Origin: Lanius collurio
Taxonomy: Eukaryota > Chordata > Aves > Passeriformes > Laniidae
Length of the DNA: 64,000 nt
Reading direction: 5' to 3'
Assembly (NCBI GenBank): GCA_020086605.1
Contig: JACBWW010000007.1
Coordinates: forward strand, 23,396,956-23,460,955
Below are positions 12,518 to 24,800 of the stretch, in pieces. Under the pieces are notes generated by a model. The model made no database searches, was not told where the DNA came from, and was given only the letters and a program-made list of their open reading frames with translations. Within the stretch, counting starts at the first letter, position 1, and every line of letters starts with the position of its first letter. A program made the translations under genes and the position numbers.

Positions 12518-12915
12518 NNNNNNNNNNNNNNNNNNNNNNNNNNNNNNNNNNNNNNNNNNNNNNNNNNNNNNNNNNNNNNNNNNNNNNNNNNNNNNNNNNN
12601 NNNNNNNNNNNNNNNNNNNNNNNNNNNNNNNNNNNNNNNNNNNNNNNNNNNNNNNNNNNNNNNNNNNNNNNNNNNNNNNNNNNNNNNNNNNNNNNNNNNN
12701 NNNNNNNNNNNNNNNNNNNNNNNNNNNNNNNNNNNNNNNNNNNNNNNNNNNNNNNNNNNNNNNNNNNNNNNNNNNNNNNNNNNNNNNNNNNNNNNNNNNN
12801 NNNNNNNNNNNNNNNNNNNNNNNNNNNNNNNNNNNNNNNNNNNNNNNNNNNNNNNNNNNNNNNNNNNNNNNNNNNNNNNNNNNNNNNNNNNNNNNNNNNN
12901 NNNNNNNNNNNNNNN
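12518..12915. other. Assembly gap (398 N)
   Basis: A run of N sits directly before the GC-rich WWC3 exon 1. It hides the core promoter, the transcription start, the 5' UTR and the first two bases of the start codon. Very GC-rich promoters commonly drop out of avian assemblies, and the right flank is extremely GC-rich. The stated length may be an estimate rather than a measurement. Confidence 0.98.
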
Positions 12916-13122
12916 GCCGTGGTTGAGCGGCGGGCGGCGGCGGCGGCAGCAGCAAGCAGCGGCGGGACAGGGCGGCGGGCCGGCGGCGGGCGGGCAGCGG
13001 GGCCGGGAGAGCTCGGAGCTGCCGCTACCCGCCGGCTGGGAGGAAGCGAGGGACTTCGACGGGCGAGTCTTTTACATCGACCACAACACCCGGCAGACCT
13101 CGTGGATCGACCCCCGGGACAG
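12914..13122 (+). CDS. WWC3: WWC3 exon 1: start and WW domain 1
   Basis: Encodes residues 1-69 and the first two bases of Arg70. The visible frame starts G-CCG-TGG-TTG at 12916, giving (M)[10 protein letters not shown]. As I recall it, human WWC3 begins MPWLSGG followed by arginines. So the ATG should be 12914-12916, with only its G outside the gap; the downstream TTG is Leu4, not a start. Residues 12-34 are a Gly/Ala/Gln-rich linker. WW1 spans about 35-68 ([14 protein letters not shown] at its start) with both signature tryptophans (W42, W64) and the closing proline (P67), so it should fold and bind PPxY ligands. The donor is GACAG|GTACGA (13123), phase 2. GC content is far above that of later exons because the exon lies in a CpG island. 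Confidence 0.9.
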
Positions 13123-14030
13123 GTACGAGTGAGATCCTGGGGGAAAGAGGGCCCGAGCCCGGTTCACCCGGGGTCGGGCCCGTCGGCGACATTTTCCTTC
13201 CCTCGTCCGCGGCCGCCGGGAGGGTGTGGGCGGCGGGGCCGGCGGTGCCGCTGCCGGCCGGGCACTCCGAGGCTCCAGGTCGGCGGCCTTGGGTGAGGGC
13301 TCTGTCACACCAGCCCTCCGCGGCCCATCGTGGAGGTAGAGCTGCGACCCGTGCTGCTGATGGGTTTGTCAGCAGTGTTAAATGTTAACTCTGATCCAGA
13401 AAAAAAGAATCGAGGCTTCCCCCCCTCCCCCCGCACTTCCCTATGGTGGGTGTTCGGACTAAGCGTTATATCAGTGCGGGGGGACGTGGAGAGGCAGGAG
13501 CGGTGACACCGCTTGTGTTTATACTCCTCGCGTACCGGACCAGCCCCGCTGTAACCGAGCGGCTTGGCCATCCTGATTTATTAGCCGGGCTGAACTAATT
13601 GGCAGCAGCAGGCTGGAGGCATGCTGGAGTAATTTGGTAGATTACCTCCTCATAAAAGATAACGCTGCGTGGAGGTAAGCAAACCGGGAAATTCCTGCAC
13701 TTAATTTGACAAATACGCGGTCTGCTGCAAATTAGCCGCAAAAATCTGCAGCTGCGTGGTGTCCAAGCAGCGTCTGCACGGCCCGGCGGTGCGTGGGGAT
13801 ACCGAGTTAGGCCTTTTCTTCTCACTTAGGATGAATAAATACGGGCAGGTCTTACGGCTTTTAGCAGAAATGCGTTATAGCAATATTTAAGTGTCGTATC
13901 TGAAATCTGGTGGAAACGTGGGCGCTGTTGCGGGTGCTGCCCAGCAAAAGACGACCTCGCTTCAAAGCGGTCGCCTAAAAATTTCCACGCGCGGTTAGTG
14001 AACACAAGTGTCAGTATTTTAGGTGTCTGC
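12916..14030. promoter_or_regulatory. CpG island at the WWC3 5' end
   Basis: From the gap edge to about 13330 the sequence is extremely GC- and CpG-rich. CpG density stays raised, with cgtgggcgctgttgcgggtg and ccacgcgcgg near 13915-13995, then falls to the AT-rich background after about 14030. It covers exon 1 and the start of intron 1, the usual setting of a broad TATA-less vertebrate promoter. The upstream half is lost in the gap, so the true island is larger. Confidence 0.8.
13565..13800 (+). promoter_or_regulatory. Possible regulatory block or alternative first exon in early intron 1
   Basis: This block is AT-richer than the island around it and dense in short motifs: TAAT cores (aactaattggcagc, ggagtaatttggtagatta), ataaaagataac with a GATA core, and a palindromic ctgcagctg. 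It also contains GTGGAG|GTAAGC at 13674/13675, a near-consensus splice donor. It could be an enhancer-like element or an alternative first exon. There is no direct evidence for either. Confidence 0.25.
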
Positions 14031-16479
14031 GAAATAAGAAACATATGTCTCTATGTATGCTTCTCTATATTGAACAATGTTTTTATAGTAAGTGAAAGTT
14101 GGACAAGGACAGTTTGAACCTCAGCCAGAGCTACCTTGCCAGAAGTATGCCTGGAATGTTAAGCAGGCCACAGAAACATTTAAGCGCAGTCTGGGTTAAA
14201 GACTGTAGTGATTTGAGAGATTCCTGTCGTTTTGCACGACAATGCATAATTGTTTAAATGGCCTAAATATTTACCTACCGGATCAAGATGTTTTGTCTCA
14301 TTATTTGGATGTACTTATGCATACGCATTTTCTTTTTCTGAGATGTTAAATATTTGTTAATATGCTTTAGATAGTACATTTTTTTTCTACGTTGAAATGC
14401 ACATACGCGTTTTTAGGTTCCTTTTAATACCGTGTTGTAAAGGTAACCGATGTCTGTTGCTTCCCTGCATCTCATCCTTTTTATTAAATTTCAGAGAGTA
14501 TGCGGTTTTGTCTTGTGCAATATATTCCATACAGAAAATAGCAGAAAAGATTTAGCCGTTTGCTACAGTTTTAAAATTGAGTTACTGTTCAACTTACATA
14601 GTATTGCTAAAATTATGGCTCCATGTCTGAAAGAAACAATTGAAATGCCACACGTTGCTTGAAATTTTGTCTAAATATTTCACTCCAGGGTTTAAACTTG
14701 GATCTGTTTTTCACATTGGGTAAGAAGAGGCTGTAGAGCAGAGATGGAGACATTTACATTGGGGCAGATAGAAAAGAGATATTTTCATGAGTACGTTACC
14801 AGTAGTTTGTACAGAATTCAAGTAACAGGAGCTGGTTCTGTGACTGCAGAGTTAATCTCTGGTTGAGAATGGACTACTCTTGTTATTTTAGTGAGATGTC
14901 TGGGTTTTGCATGGTGGAAAGTGACCAGTCTTTTTGGGTTTCATGGCAGATATTCAGATTCCGATGGGCAGCAGCAAAGTAGGAAAGGATCAGGGTAGTT
15001 GTTTTCTGAGAAAGTTTGGGAAAGAAAGGTAAGAGCAGCAGTGAAGTGGTATTGAAGCTGTATTTTTGCAAAAAAGTGGTTGCAGTGGAGGGCAGAATAA
15101 CCTATTTGTGGCATATGTACCTCAGAATTATGAGTTTGGCATAGAGTGACAGAGTTCAGCCCCCCATTTTTGTGTTTGGGTGTTTTTATTTCTACCCAGG
15201 AGGAACTGGACAAAGCTACGAGACCTCAGGCCATGCTGCACTTGATCAAGGGCTCTGTGAATCAGCACCTCTAAGCTTTCCTATGGGTAGTAGTCTCTAA
15301 GCATCCCCATAGGCTCCTCTTTCCATTTAGCTGGCACTCAGTAGTTTGTTTTTTTTTTTTCTTTTCAGGACTCCCCTTGAGATTTCTGAGCCTTTTGTAT
15401 AGTTTGGTTAGTGAATTTGATTTGAAATAATTATTCAATTAAAAATCCCACCACAAAACAAAACAAATTTTGCTCCCCTCTCCCAGTGTTTTTCCCATTG
15501 AAACCAAAAAGACAAAGAAATGCTAATTGGAGAAGTGCTCTGTAAAGGATTCTGGAATTTGGGAAAGAGAAGATGATGAGAGTAAGGGAGACAAGTCAGA
15601 ATAATAAAGACTGAGATGGGAAAAAGGACTCAGAAATGGATACCATATGATTTTCTGTGGTGAGAAAAAAGGTACAAGAGTGATAAAATGAGCAGGTTTG
15701 AGAAGGGTGTTATCTTTAGTATCAAATCAGTTGTTAGGCTCAGGAAGATACTGTGTTGCTCTGTATAGATTGTGTTGAATGGATAGATTGTGGATGGTTG
15801 TCTAGCAGATCCTGTGGGTCTCGAAAGGGAGCCATTCAGTGCATGTTTTCATCTCATGGTAGTAGTCTCTTTTATCTAAATAGATCATAAATTCTTCAAG
15901 GCAGGGAACTGCCTTTTAATCTTGTGTTTGCACAGTACTTGCTACATTGAGATTCTGTTCAGTAACAGGATTGTAAATGAATTCATAAAAGACTGACTGT
16001 GTTTGTGGTTGATATTGATGATCCTTGTGGCACTAGAGATCTTATTACTGTTGCTGTTTGTTACAAGACTGTTTTCAAGTGATTAGAGCTTAGACAAAAC
16101 TCTTGGGGTTTGGCAAAAGCTTTCCAAGTTCATGAGTCTTGCTAGATTTGCTGTATGTGGAAACTTCACTTAAAATACAGTGTTGGTTTTTTGGAAAAAT
16201 TCTAGGGAAGAGGGCATCTTTCAGTTTCTTAATGTGATTTGTCTTAGTGGTTTAAAGATTTGAATCATGTTATTTTGGAGTGAGGATTTTATAAGGTGTA
16301 GGGGTGTTTTTGCATGGGGAAATCATCCATTTGGACCAACTGGGGGGAATTAAAAAATCACTATGGGCTTGGTAAAAACCTAGGTTTTAGCAGCTGTGTG
16401 TAACTTCCTGCACTTTGGACTGCTGGTATTGGGGAGTTTTTCTGTCCTATGTCTTCATTAGCATCTTAATTCTGAGGCC

Positions 16480-16960
16480 TAATAGCTGAATATTGTGAGA
16501 ACAAGGAGAAAAACCCTGGCCTTGTAGAAGAGGTGGGTTGGAACAAGGAGTATGAGATCAAATGGGGTTGGCCCTGGAATTTGACAGAGAAGGGGGCGAA
16601 ATTTGGTAAGTTTTGAAAGCAAAGCAATCTGGAGCGAGGGGTAGGGAGAAGGTGGATGGCACCTGAAGTCTGGGAAGAAGAAAGTAGGGGAACTGGACTG
16701 AAAACCAGTAGAGCAGGGAAAATCAGGTAAGGAGAAACTGGTCTGGTGAGGGTTCAGGGTGTGAGGGTGTCATCTCTTTTCTTGGCTGTACTGGGAACCC
16801 TGAGGGAAAAGAAGGAACACTGGATTTGGATGAGGAATCTTAAGGGTGAGAAAATACCACGAGGGGCAGCATGCAAAGTCCAGGTGAAGAAGGGAAGATG
16901 GTTGGAAGGTGAAATATAAGAGCTGTGAGTGAGATGTGAGTATGGGGGTCAAGAAATGTA
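16480..16960. repeat. Purine-rich (GA/GGA) tract of low complexity
   Basis: About 0.5 kb where the + strand is dominated by G and A in unordered units such as gaagaagaaa, ggggtaggga and gagaagggg. No clean repeat unit is visible. The complementary open frame (16770-16952) is a composition artefact. It could be a decayed simple repeat or an unrecognised interspersed element. Confidence 0.4.
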
Positions 16961-19900
16961 ATATGTGCTGGACAAGGACATTATTGAAAAGTCAGAATTG
17001 TAGAGACTGGAAATCAGCAGAAAAGGCGAATGGGCTTAAAAACAAGGAGTCAGCTTGGCAAAGTCGCTAGGAGCAGGTATCTGTTGTTAGGAGTGCAGGG
17101 TAGAAATGTTTACGTGTGTACTGGGCAGGAAAGTGCAGAGCTGCTGACTGCTTTTTCCTGAACTATTTCGGGACTCCTTATTATCATAATTTATTTGATA
17201 TTGGCAAGCATCTGTATTACCCAATTATTCTTCTGTTGGGTGGGACAAAGTCCACTACTGCTGTTGTTTGCTCTGTGATGGCAAGTGGCACAGCGAGGTG
17301 TTCAAACGTGCTGGTGTGATGCTGCTTAATGTGATTTCTCTTTCCCCAGACTGGCTTTATAAAAGAGTAAGACATTGTAAGTAAGAAGCCTAAATAAAAA
17401 GCATATTCATGTCAGATATTCAAATCTAGAAAATTCCAGATTTAAAGTCACTTAACTACTGCTCATTTTGTATGAAAAAGCATTTTTATTGACAGATTAT
17501 TTTCTCATATATTTTCTTGCCTTATTTGATACATGGAGAGAAGCAACTCCGAGGGCAGATGGGAGAGCTGTGATGAGAAATACTTCTGAAGGTTTTGCCC
17601 AAATTGGAAGATGGGCCTTTAGTGATGCAAAGTATCTTTTGACATGCCACCACGTGATAAGGTTAAAAAGTCAGTCTCCTCTTTGTCAAGGCAAGAGAAT
17701 TATTTCCTAGAGTATTGGAATTTATCTGTACAGTTGACAGTATTCATCAATCCAAAGACAATCATATGCATTATTTTTTTTTCAAAAATAGCTTTTTACT
17801 GGGTCTGCCTTAAACCCCTACAATGAGAGTTGCAATTAGTGATATTAATTATTAGAATTCAAATACTTCTATTCCATAACATCAGAAAGAAGTCAACAAT
17901 ATAATTAGTACCACTGCCATTTATGAACATTTTCTTCAATTTTGTATATGCTTTCAGACTTTTCTTCCCTATTTCCTGTTTGTTGTATTTTGATGTTCAA
18001 CTCTGTCAACTCATAGTTTTGTTTTGAGCTAATGCCATTTGTGGAATGGGAAGAAAACAAAGTAATTGTTGATCATTACTTCAGTCTTCCCTCAGAAAAT
18101 ATTTCAATGACTGGACTAATTTAACTCATACTCTGTATTTGACTGTGATGCAGGTTGTTAGTATAAAACATAAAATGAAACCTGTAAGGTACAGAAATTT
18201 ATTTCTGGAAGTGATGCTTTGAAAATGTTTAAAGTAGAGCAGAACTGTTGAAATACTAATTTGGTTGTGATTTTATAAATTGGCTTTTTAGGCTGTTGTT
18301 ACCAAGCTCTCAAGAGATGAGGAAGCTTATAAAGGAAAAAAAAAAGAATTGTTGAATGAATATGGGTCTGAAAAATATGTTCTCCCATGAGAGGAAAAGA
18401 GCTGAATTTATTCAGTTGAAGAGGTGTTGAAGAAGTTATTTGAGTACCGTTCCTAAAAAGAGATGATACCAGAGACTTCAGAAGTCTTTTCTTTGGTAGA
18501 TTTGTAATAGCATCTGATAGTCAGAAGTGGAAACCAGAAATATGGTATGTTTTTAATAGTAGTAGATATTAGATGTCAAAGTAGTTTTTCCACTCCTTTA
18601 ACTCTATAAATGAAATTACCTAAATTTTGCCTGATTTAAGTCAGCTATCATTTGAGGTCTCATTGTTTATGACCATCAATTTTTACTGTCTCCACTGCAT
18701 GATGTATCATTTGACCTCTATATAAAATACATATAGCTAAGTATATCTCATAAGGATTGGCAGAGCAGCCATCCTTTCATTAGAAAGTGGAGAGCTGCTC
18801 TATTTGGTTGTTTCTCTTGATGTACCTACGAAGGAATCCTATTTATCCCCACTACTTAAGGCATCTAGGTCACTGCAGTTGCACTGTTTGATTACCTCAG
18901 GTTGGCAGTACAGTGGAATCAAAAGCATTGCATATAAAACAGTACTTGAGATCCAGATGTTTTGGATTTTCTGTGCAAATGTCAAGCCTAGATGCAGCCA
19001 CAATGTGCATGGGAAGACCATGCAGCTGTGTGACTGCTCTCCTGGTATGTGACTGGGAGTACATGCTGCAGCAAATGGTGTTGAGAAAGGGCTGCAGTGC
19101 CCTCAGCCTCTCTGGGCAATCTGCACATATTTGTACTTTAGTTCTTGCTCAGAATAATTCAGTAATATTTTTAAGGGCATGCTGTAGCTGGCGTTTGTTT
19201 TGAAAGCATCATATGTATATGTGCCATGATAGCTCTACTTCTCTGCCTTTCATGAGGGAGGTACATTCATATTTTTTTTCCTCCTGTCTGGTAGGTCTTC
19301 AAACAGATACTTAACTTCATATTGTGTGTGAGTCCCATGAAAATGTTTATTATTAAAAAATGAATGAAGACACAAGCATCCTAGGTTAATGTTATTTGGT
19401 GTTAGGTATGATCTTCAAGCTGAGTCTTTTGTTTGATTGGTAGATTCTGATTAGGTGTTAACATGTTACAATGTTAATCAGCTGATTCATGGTAAATACT
19501 TCTAGGTTACTGCTTTTCCCCCTCTGCCCCCTTGATCTCACCTCTCTGATTTAAATGTTTTTAAAAAGTAATTTAACTTATTTTCAGATTTATATTGGTG
19601 GGGGAAAAGCAGTGCCTGTATGTAGTGAACATTGTAATTCAGCATTGTTATAAATGAGTGCTACATCTCCAGTCATTGAGTATTAAAATGTTTTTAGTAG
19701 TTATTCAGCATCTTGAAAAGTAAAAGTGGAAGGCATCCAGTGATTCTTCCTAAGATGAAAGGTTTTCCTTATAGTACAATAATAGTGATTTATGGTTTAT
19801 TTAACTGGTTTTTACTAGCTAAATTACATATCCTTTGAAAATCTGGCTTAGGCAGCATAAAATTTCAAGACCTAATGCATGTGTGCTAGAGCATCAAAAC

Positions 19901-21539
19901 ATCTTTTGAGTCACAGAAACCTCATTAACAACAAAGCTACCACTGTTAAGCTTCTTAACATTTTGTTAAAGGTGAAGGGGATTTTTTGCGTCTATGTAAT
20001 TTTTACCTCTTAATGGAAGTATTTTCAGCAATTAGAAATGTAATATAAACACCCGCTTTATCGTATTTGTGTGCATGCTGGAAAGGACTAAATTAGCAGT
20101 TGTGACTTGAGTGTGTTACAGCAGTGTGATGGCACATGTTTATGAGTCTGTGACATGGTATTGATTCACATCTGCGCTGGGTCTTGAAAGCTGAGAAACC
20201 CTGATTTGTTGGAACTTGTCTGTGCTTGAAACTGTCAGAAAAGGTACTTTGCTTTTTTTTATATATAAATTAGTATGTATTTGAGTTGGTATAGACATAG
20301 TGGTTGTATTTATTGTAATTAAACAGCACCAGGCAGTGTGAAAAGAAAAATGGGTGTTGGCGTTAGTGTATCATCTAAAGGGTATGGGGAAGGAAATCTC
20401 TGCTTTTCAGGATCTGCACATGTTAGAATGCACGATTTGAAATGTCAGAAGGCTAGGGCTGTGATTTAAGTTCTATTATCTGGAGAAAAAAATCCTATTC
20501 AGGCTTGGATTCTAGTGATTAGTTTGAGAGATAACAACTTCATGTTTTTAGCATATATAAATATAGTGACAACACTGTGTAAACATAAGAACAAATGACT
20601 TGTAGGCAATAAAAAACCCTAGAAAGTTATCTATGATAGAGCCCTGTTAACAAGCTTCACAGACGTGCCTATTAAATGTAGTGTTGGTTTATGATTTTGT
20701 GTTGTTTGTTGGAAGGTAGAGCTTTGTAAAGTTGTATGTGAGGCCAAACAGAAACCTTTTGTTGATATATTGTTAAAAAAAGTAAAACTAATACTTTTCT
20801 GCCTACAGTTAAAAATAGAACATCCTGAATATCATATCTGCTGCAGATGTGACAGTTCACATTCACCAGCAAAGTCAGCCAGTATTGCAGCTTTTAAGTA
20901 ATCTTCAGCTTGTTTCTGATTGAAAGAAGCAAGCTAAAGAAAACACGCTCTAGGTATTTTTCCTACCTTGTTGCCTGCTGTGGCAGGGCAGGGAGCACAC
21001 TCAGTAAGGTTTGGCAATACAGTGCTCTTGAGCTAATAATTCGCTACTGCCAAAACCAGTAATGTCCTCGCTGCCAAACCACATGGTCTCACCCCTCTCT
21101 TGCACTGGTACCTTTGCTTATCTGACCTTGCAGTAAGAAAAATGCGAAAAAACCCCAATCCTATGCAGTATTTCATGTCTCCTTTTTTAGAGAAAGGGTA
21201 GTGTTCAGCTGGTTGAATTCCCTAAGCTGACTTAACCTTTGGGGCAGATGGGTATTTGAGTGGTTTATGTCAATTAAGTTTGATTCAATAAGGAATTGGA
21301 TTAGGCAAAAGTGATGAGTCAGTTTAAAACCTTCTTTGAGTAAATCCTCTTTGTGAATGGCAGCCTTGATTACTGATTTTTAAAATACTCCCATAGTAAA
21401 ACAACACATGTCTAAACAAGCTTCAAGTTATGTTTTAAAAGGAGGAAATCAGTTTTCTGACATAAGATGGATATCTAAAGGCCAACATAAGAAAAATAAG
21501 TGTAAGAGTCAGTTTTTTAGTCAAATAGCAGCACTGAAG

Positions 21540-21840
21540 TGGGGTATTAGGAGGTGAGAGAGCTGCAAGTAGCAGAAGTGATTTAGGGACTGAGCTTGTG
21601 GTATCGTCCCCAGCTTGGAAACACAAAAGGCTTGGAGAAGTCAGTGGTGAGTGTTGCCATGGGTGACAGGGAGCAGAGTTGGTGTGTGAGGGAATTAGAG
21701 CAGATATGTGCTTGGGAGGTGTGTGTGAGGGAAGTGAGTATAAGATCAGGTAGATGTGGAAAGTATCTTGACAGTGGAGCACCTCCAGGGAAGATCTCAG
21801 TTGGGTGTAGAAGTGTAGGGTGTGACTGAGGAAGGGATGG
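21540..21840. repeat. Second purine/GT-rich low-complexity tract
   Basis: The + strand is rich in gtgtgtgagg, ggaagtgagt and gggagcagag. The opposite strand gives a long but Pro/Ser/Leu/His-rich frame that is a composition artefact. It resembles the 16480-16960 tract in character, but I could not align the two. Confidence 0.35.
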
Positions 21841-24800
21841 AGCGTGGAAAGGCATGTCAAGGTAATAACAAAAACCACAGAGCAGCTATTTGGGTGACTT
21901 AAAACATGGTTTTGTCACCAGTGTTTGGAGCAAGAACTCATCAAAAGATTATTCCAGTGTATCTGGGGAGTTTTTAAGGGAGGTGAATGTGTATCGGTGG
22001 AAATTGCCAGGTCATAGAGGAGGGGGTTGTAATATTTGGATTAGATGGACAAGATTTTTGTCTCTGCTTATGGAGAGGGGCGGGGACTCTGGCGATGTGT
22101 TCTTTTTCCTTTATACCAATTTGGCCTATTTTGTGAGAATAAATCCTTCAGTTCTTAACTAGCCATTAATAGCAAGCAGTGGGGGTGTAGGCTTTACTCT
22201 GCCATGCCACAGGGTGTTGATAATTTCTTGATTCTGTCCCACACAGGAAAATTAATTTGGACTTAATACAATGAGAGTGCACTAAAAGCTTGGCAAGACG
22301 TGATCTGTGACTTTTAATAGCTGATTGAATCTGTCGAGTCAGCCATTTAATACAGCTACACTCCTGGTGAGGCTTGCTCTAGGTACATGTTGCATGATCA
22401 AATAAGCTGGAATGTTTCTCAGTTTGTTTCTCTAATTTTCTGTGGGTGTTGGCTAGAGTAGGAAAGGCTTTTGCATCCAGTGATGAGCTTGGTGGTCTCC
22501 TCGTGGTTTGCAGGATGGAGGCAGTTCTGTGCTGTACTGTTCACTCTTTGGCTGAAGGAGCTGATTGCCATCAAAGGTTGAGTTAGTAAATATCAAAACC
22601 TAAAGCAACTACATTTTTTATTTTTGTTTTCAAAGACTTTTCTATTTCAGTATATTTAATTGGCAGTGGAACAAAAATAAAGTACAGTGATATCAACACC
22701 CTTGAACCAGCAGCAGAGAATCAAAGGCTATCTTTCATAGCTTTCTGAAAGAGTTATTTTCAAGATGAAATATCTGTGGAGAATCTTGTTGAAACTATTT
22801 TGACTTATATTGTACTTAGGCTGAAACACTCACACAGAGTGATTAGGATTCTTTACAGCAAAATGCAAAGTTTAGTATCAAAGCTGAAAATGCTTAATAT
22901 TTCAAAATTGATTTATTTAATGTTGGATTGCAATTTAAACAGCTAAAAATAAGACTTTTAAAAAGCCTTAATGCACGACATTTTCTTAGAAAGAGTGGCC
23001 TATCCATGTTTGGGAAGGCAGCTGAAGTACTGCATAATTATCTAATTCTATAGCATAAACAAATCATGACCCACTTCTCAAAGGTGGATACTGTCCAAAG
23101 TTACTTGACTTGAACAGGAATTCTATGAGTGCTTAAAAGAGAGTTACAGAATAAAATGTACACTACCTTTTTTTTTTTTTTCGTTGAGGGACAGTGTAGG
23201 GACAATTAGGAGCTGGAGAAAGAAGTGCCAGTGTTTTGAAATAACTGTTTCAACACTTGCATGTCTTTTGCTTCCTCCAGATCACATCTTTTGGATAAGG
23301 CTAAGAATCACAGCATTAAAGATGTGATAGGGCACGTAGGTAAAAAATCCTTGAACCCCAAACTTCAGAATAAGTTAGCCACAAAACCCAAGAAAAAATT
23401 GATTTAATGACCATCATGCCTGTTGGATCAAAGGTCTGTTTTAGTAGCATCTAAATAGCCTTTAACACTATAATTGATGATGTCATGGTTTAGCATAGCT
23501 TGGTTTTTAGTTAAGGAGAAATCCATCAGAAATCCATCACACAAGTTAACCTGATGATCATCTGTTAGAGATAGCATAAATAACCTCAACTTCATATAGT
23601 TAAAAAAAAAATGGAAATGGTTGTAGGTAGTTCTATCTATAGGTAATTTGTCAAAATTTGGTTAAAAACATGTATAGTCATACTCTATATTTGTATATGC
23701 TTGTTTTCAACTGTACGCAGTGTTCTGATTGGCAACATTTGAAAATAAGTGTACACTACTCTGTGTTGGTTTGAGTTGTCTTATTTTTGCTTTTCTGCCA
23801 GCTCGTAGTTTATTCAAGGGAAAGCCTAGTGATGCTCTTGTGGTTATGGGTGTACTGAGATTTCTGATAAACAAGCACCATGTGCTCAAGACTCTGCACG
23901 GGCTTTTGAGTACTAGTGTGCTTAGTGTAGCTGCTCAATTGGGACAATTAAATTACAGAATTATTTGTTTAGAAAAATGTTCACTAGTACCAGCTTGCAG
24001 AAAGACGGTTAAAAGTGCTCTACTTTGAAATGATGGACTAGTTTCTTGCTTTCCTTTGAGGTTCCTCTCAAGCAATCAAATACAATCCTTGCCTCAATAG
24101 ACTTACACCTGTGAGCTTCCAGGCATTTCATTTGATAATGCTTTGGAGGCCGAATTTTTCTATTAAAAGTAGTTCGAAAATCCATTGTATCCTCTTTCTT
24201 AAATGCAATTTGATTTTGATGCTTCTATCTTGTCTGTATGGCAGAAGACATAATTTTAACTAAATCTTCATGTTTCATAAAGGTTTAAAAAAAACCATTT
24301 TCCCCAGAAGGAAAGCAAAAGCATTTTAATTAAAAATGGTCAGGTATTTTTTTAGTCAGTTGTATTTTGTATCTGGACTGCTTAGTCATCATTTTGTGTT
24401 GGCTGTAGGGGAACTTCGGGAGTAAATGTCAGGTCATAAAGAGGAATATCTGTTGTGAAAACTTCTTTTTGATTTCACACAGTTCTCTGCCCTTGGCATG
24501 CATGGTCCAGTATTTTAATGCCCTTCCTTATAGCCAGGACTGCAGAAAGAAGCAACTCTTCAGTTATCTGCATTACTAAAAGGTGGCTACAATGTGTATA
24601 GGACTTAAAGAAATAAGACATTTTTGAAGCCTTTTGTCTTAGACAAGGGGAGTGTGTAGAGAGACAGAAGGAGAGATCCTAGAGCTTGTCCTTATCCTTT
24701 CTTTTGTGTTGTTTGTATTTAATAATTCTTTGCATATTGTGTACTGATTCAGATAAACAACTTCTTGATTTCTCAGAACACTGTGCAATGCGCTGAATTT

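Noticed and set aside
12923..12925. TTG at the start of the visible WWC3 frame taken as an initiation codon
   Set aside because: It corresponds to Leu4 of the conserved MPWLSGG start. The codons before it (CCG TGG) are in frame and match the family.
12499..13296. Long open frame across the gap in a second frame of exon 1, Ala/Arg/Gly-rich
   Set aside because: Most of it is N, and the rest is the GC-rich shadow of the WWC3 frame. Only the frame encoding WW1 shows a conserved domain.
21435..21878. 147-codon open frame on the minus strand
   Set aside because: It is the complement of a purine-rich tract. The Ser/Pro/Leu/His-rich translation reflects composition, and no domain is visible.
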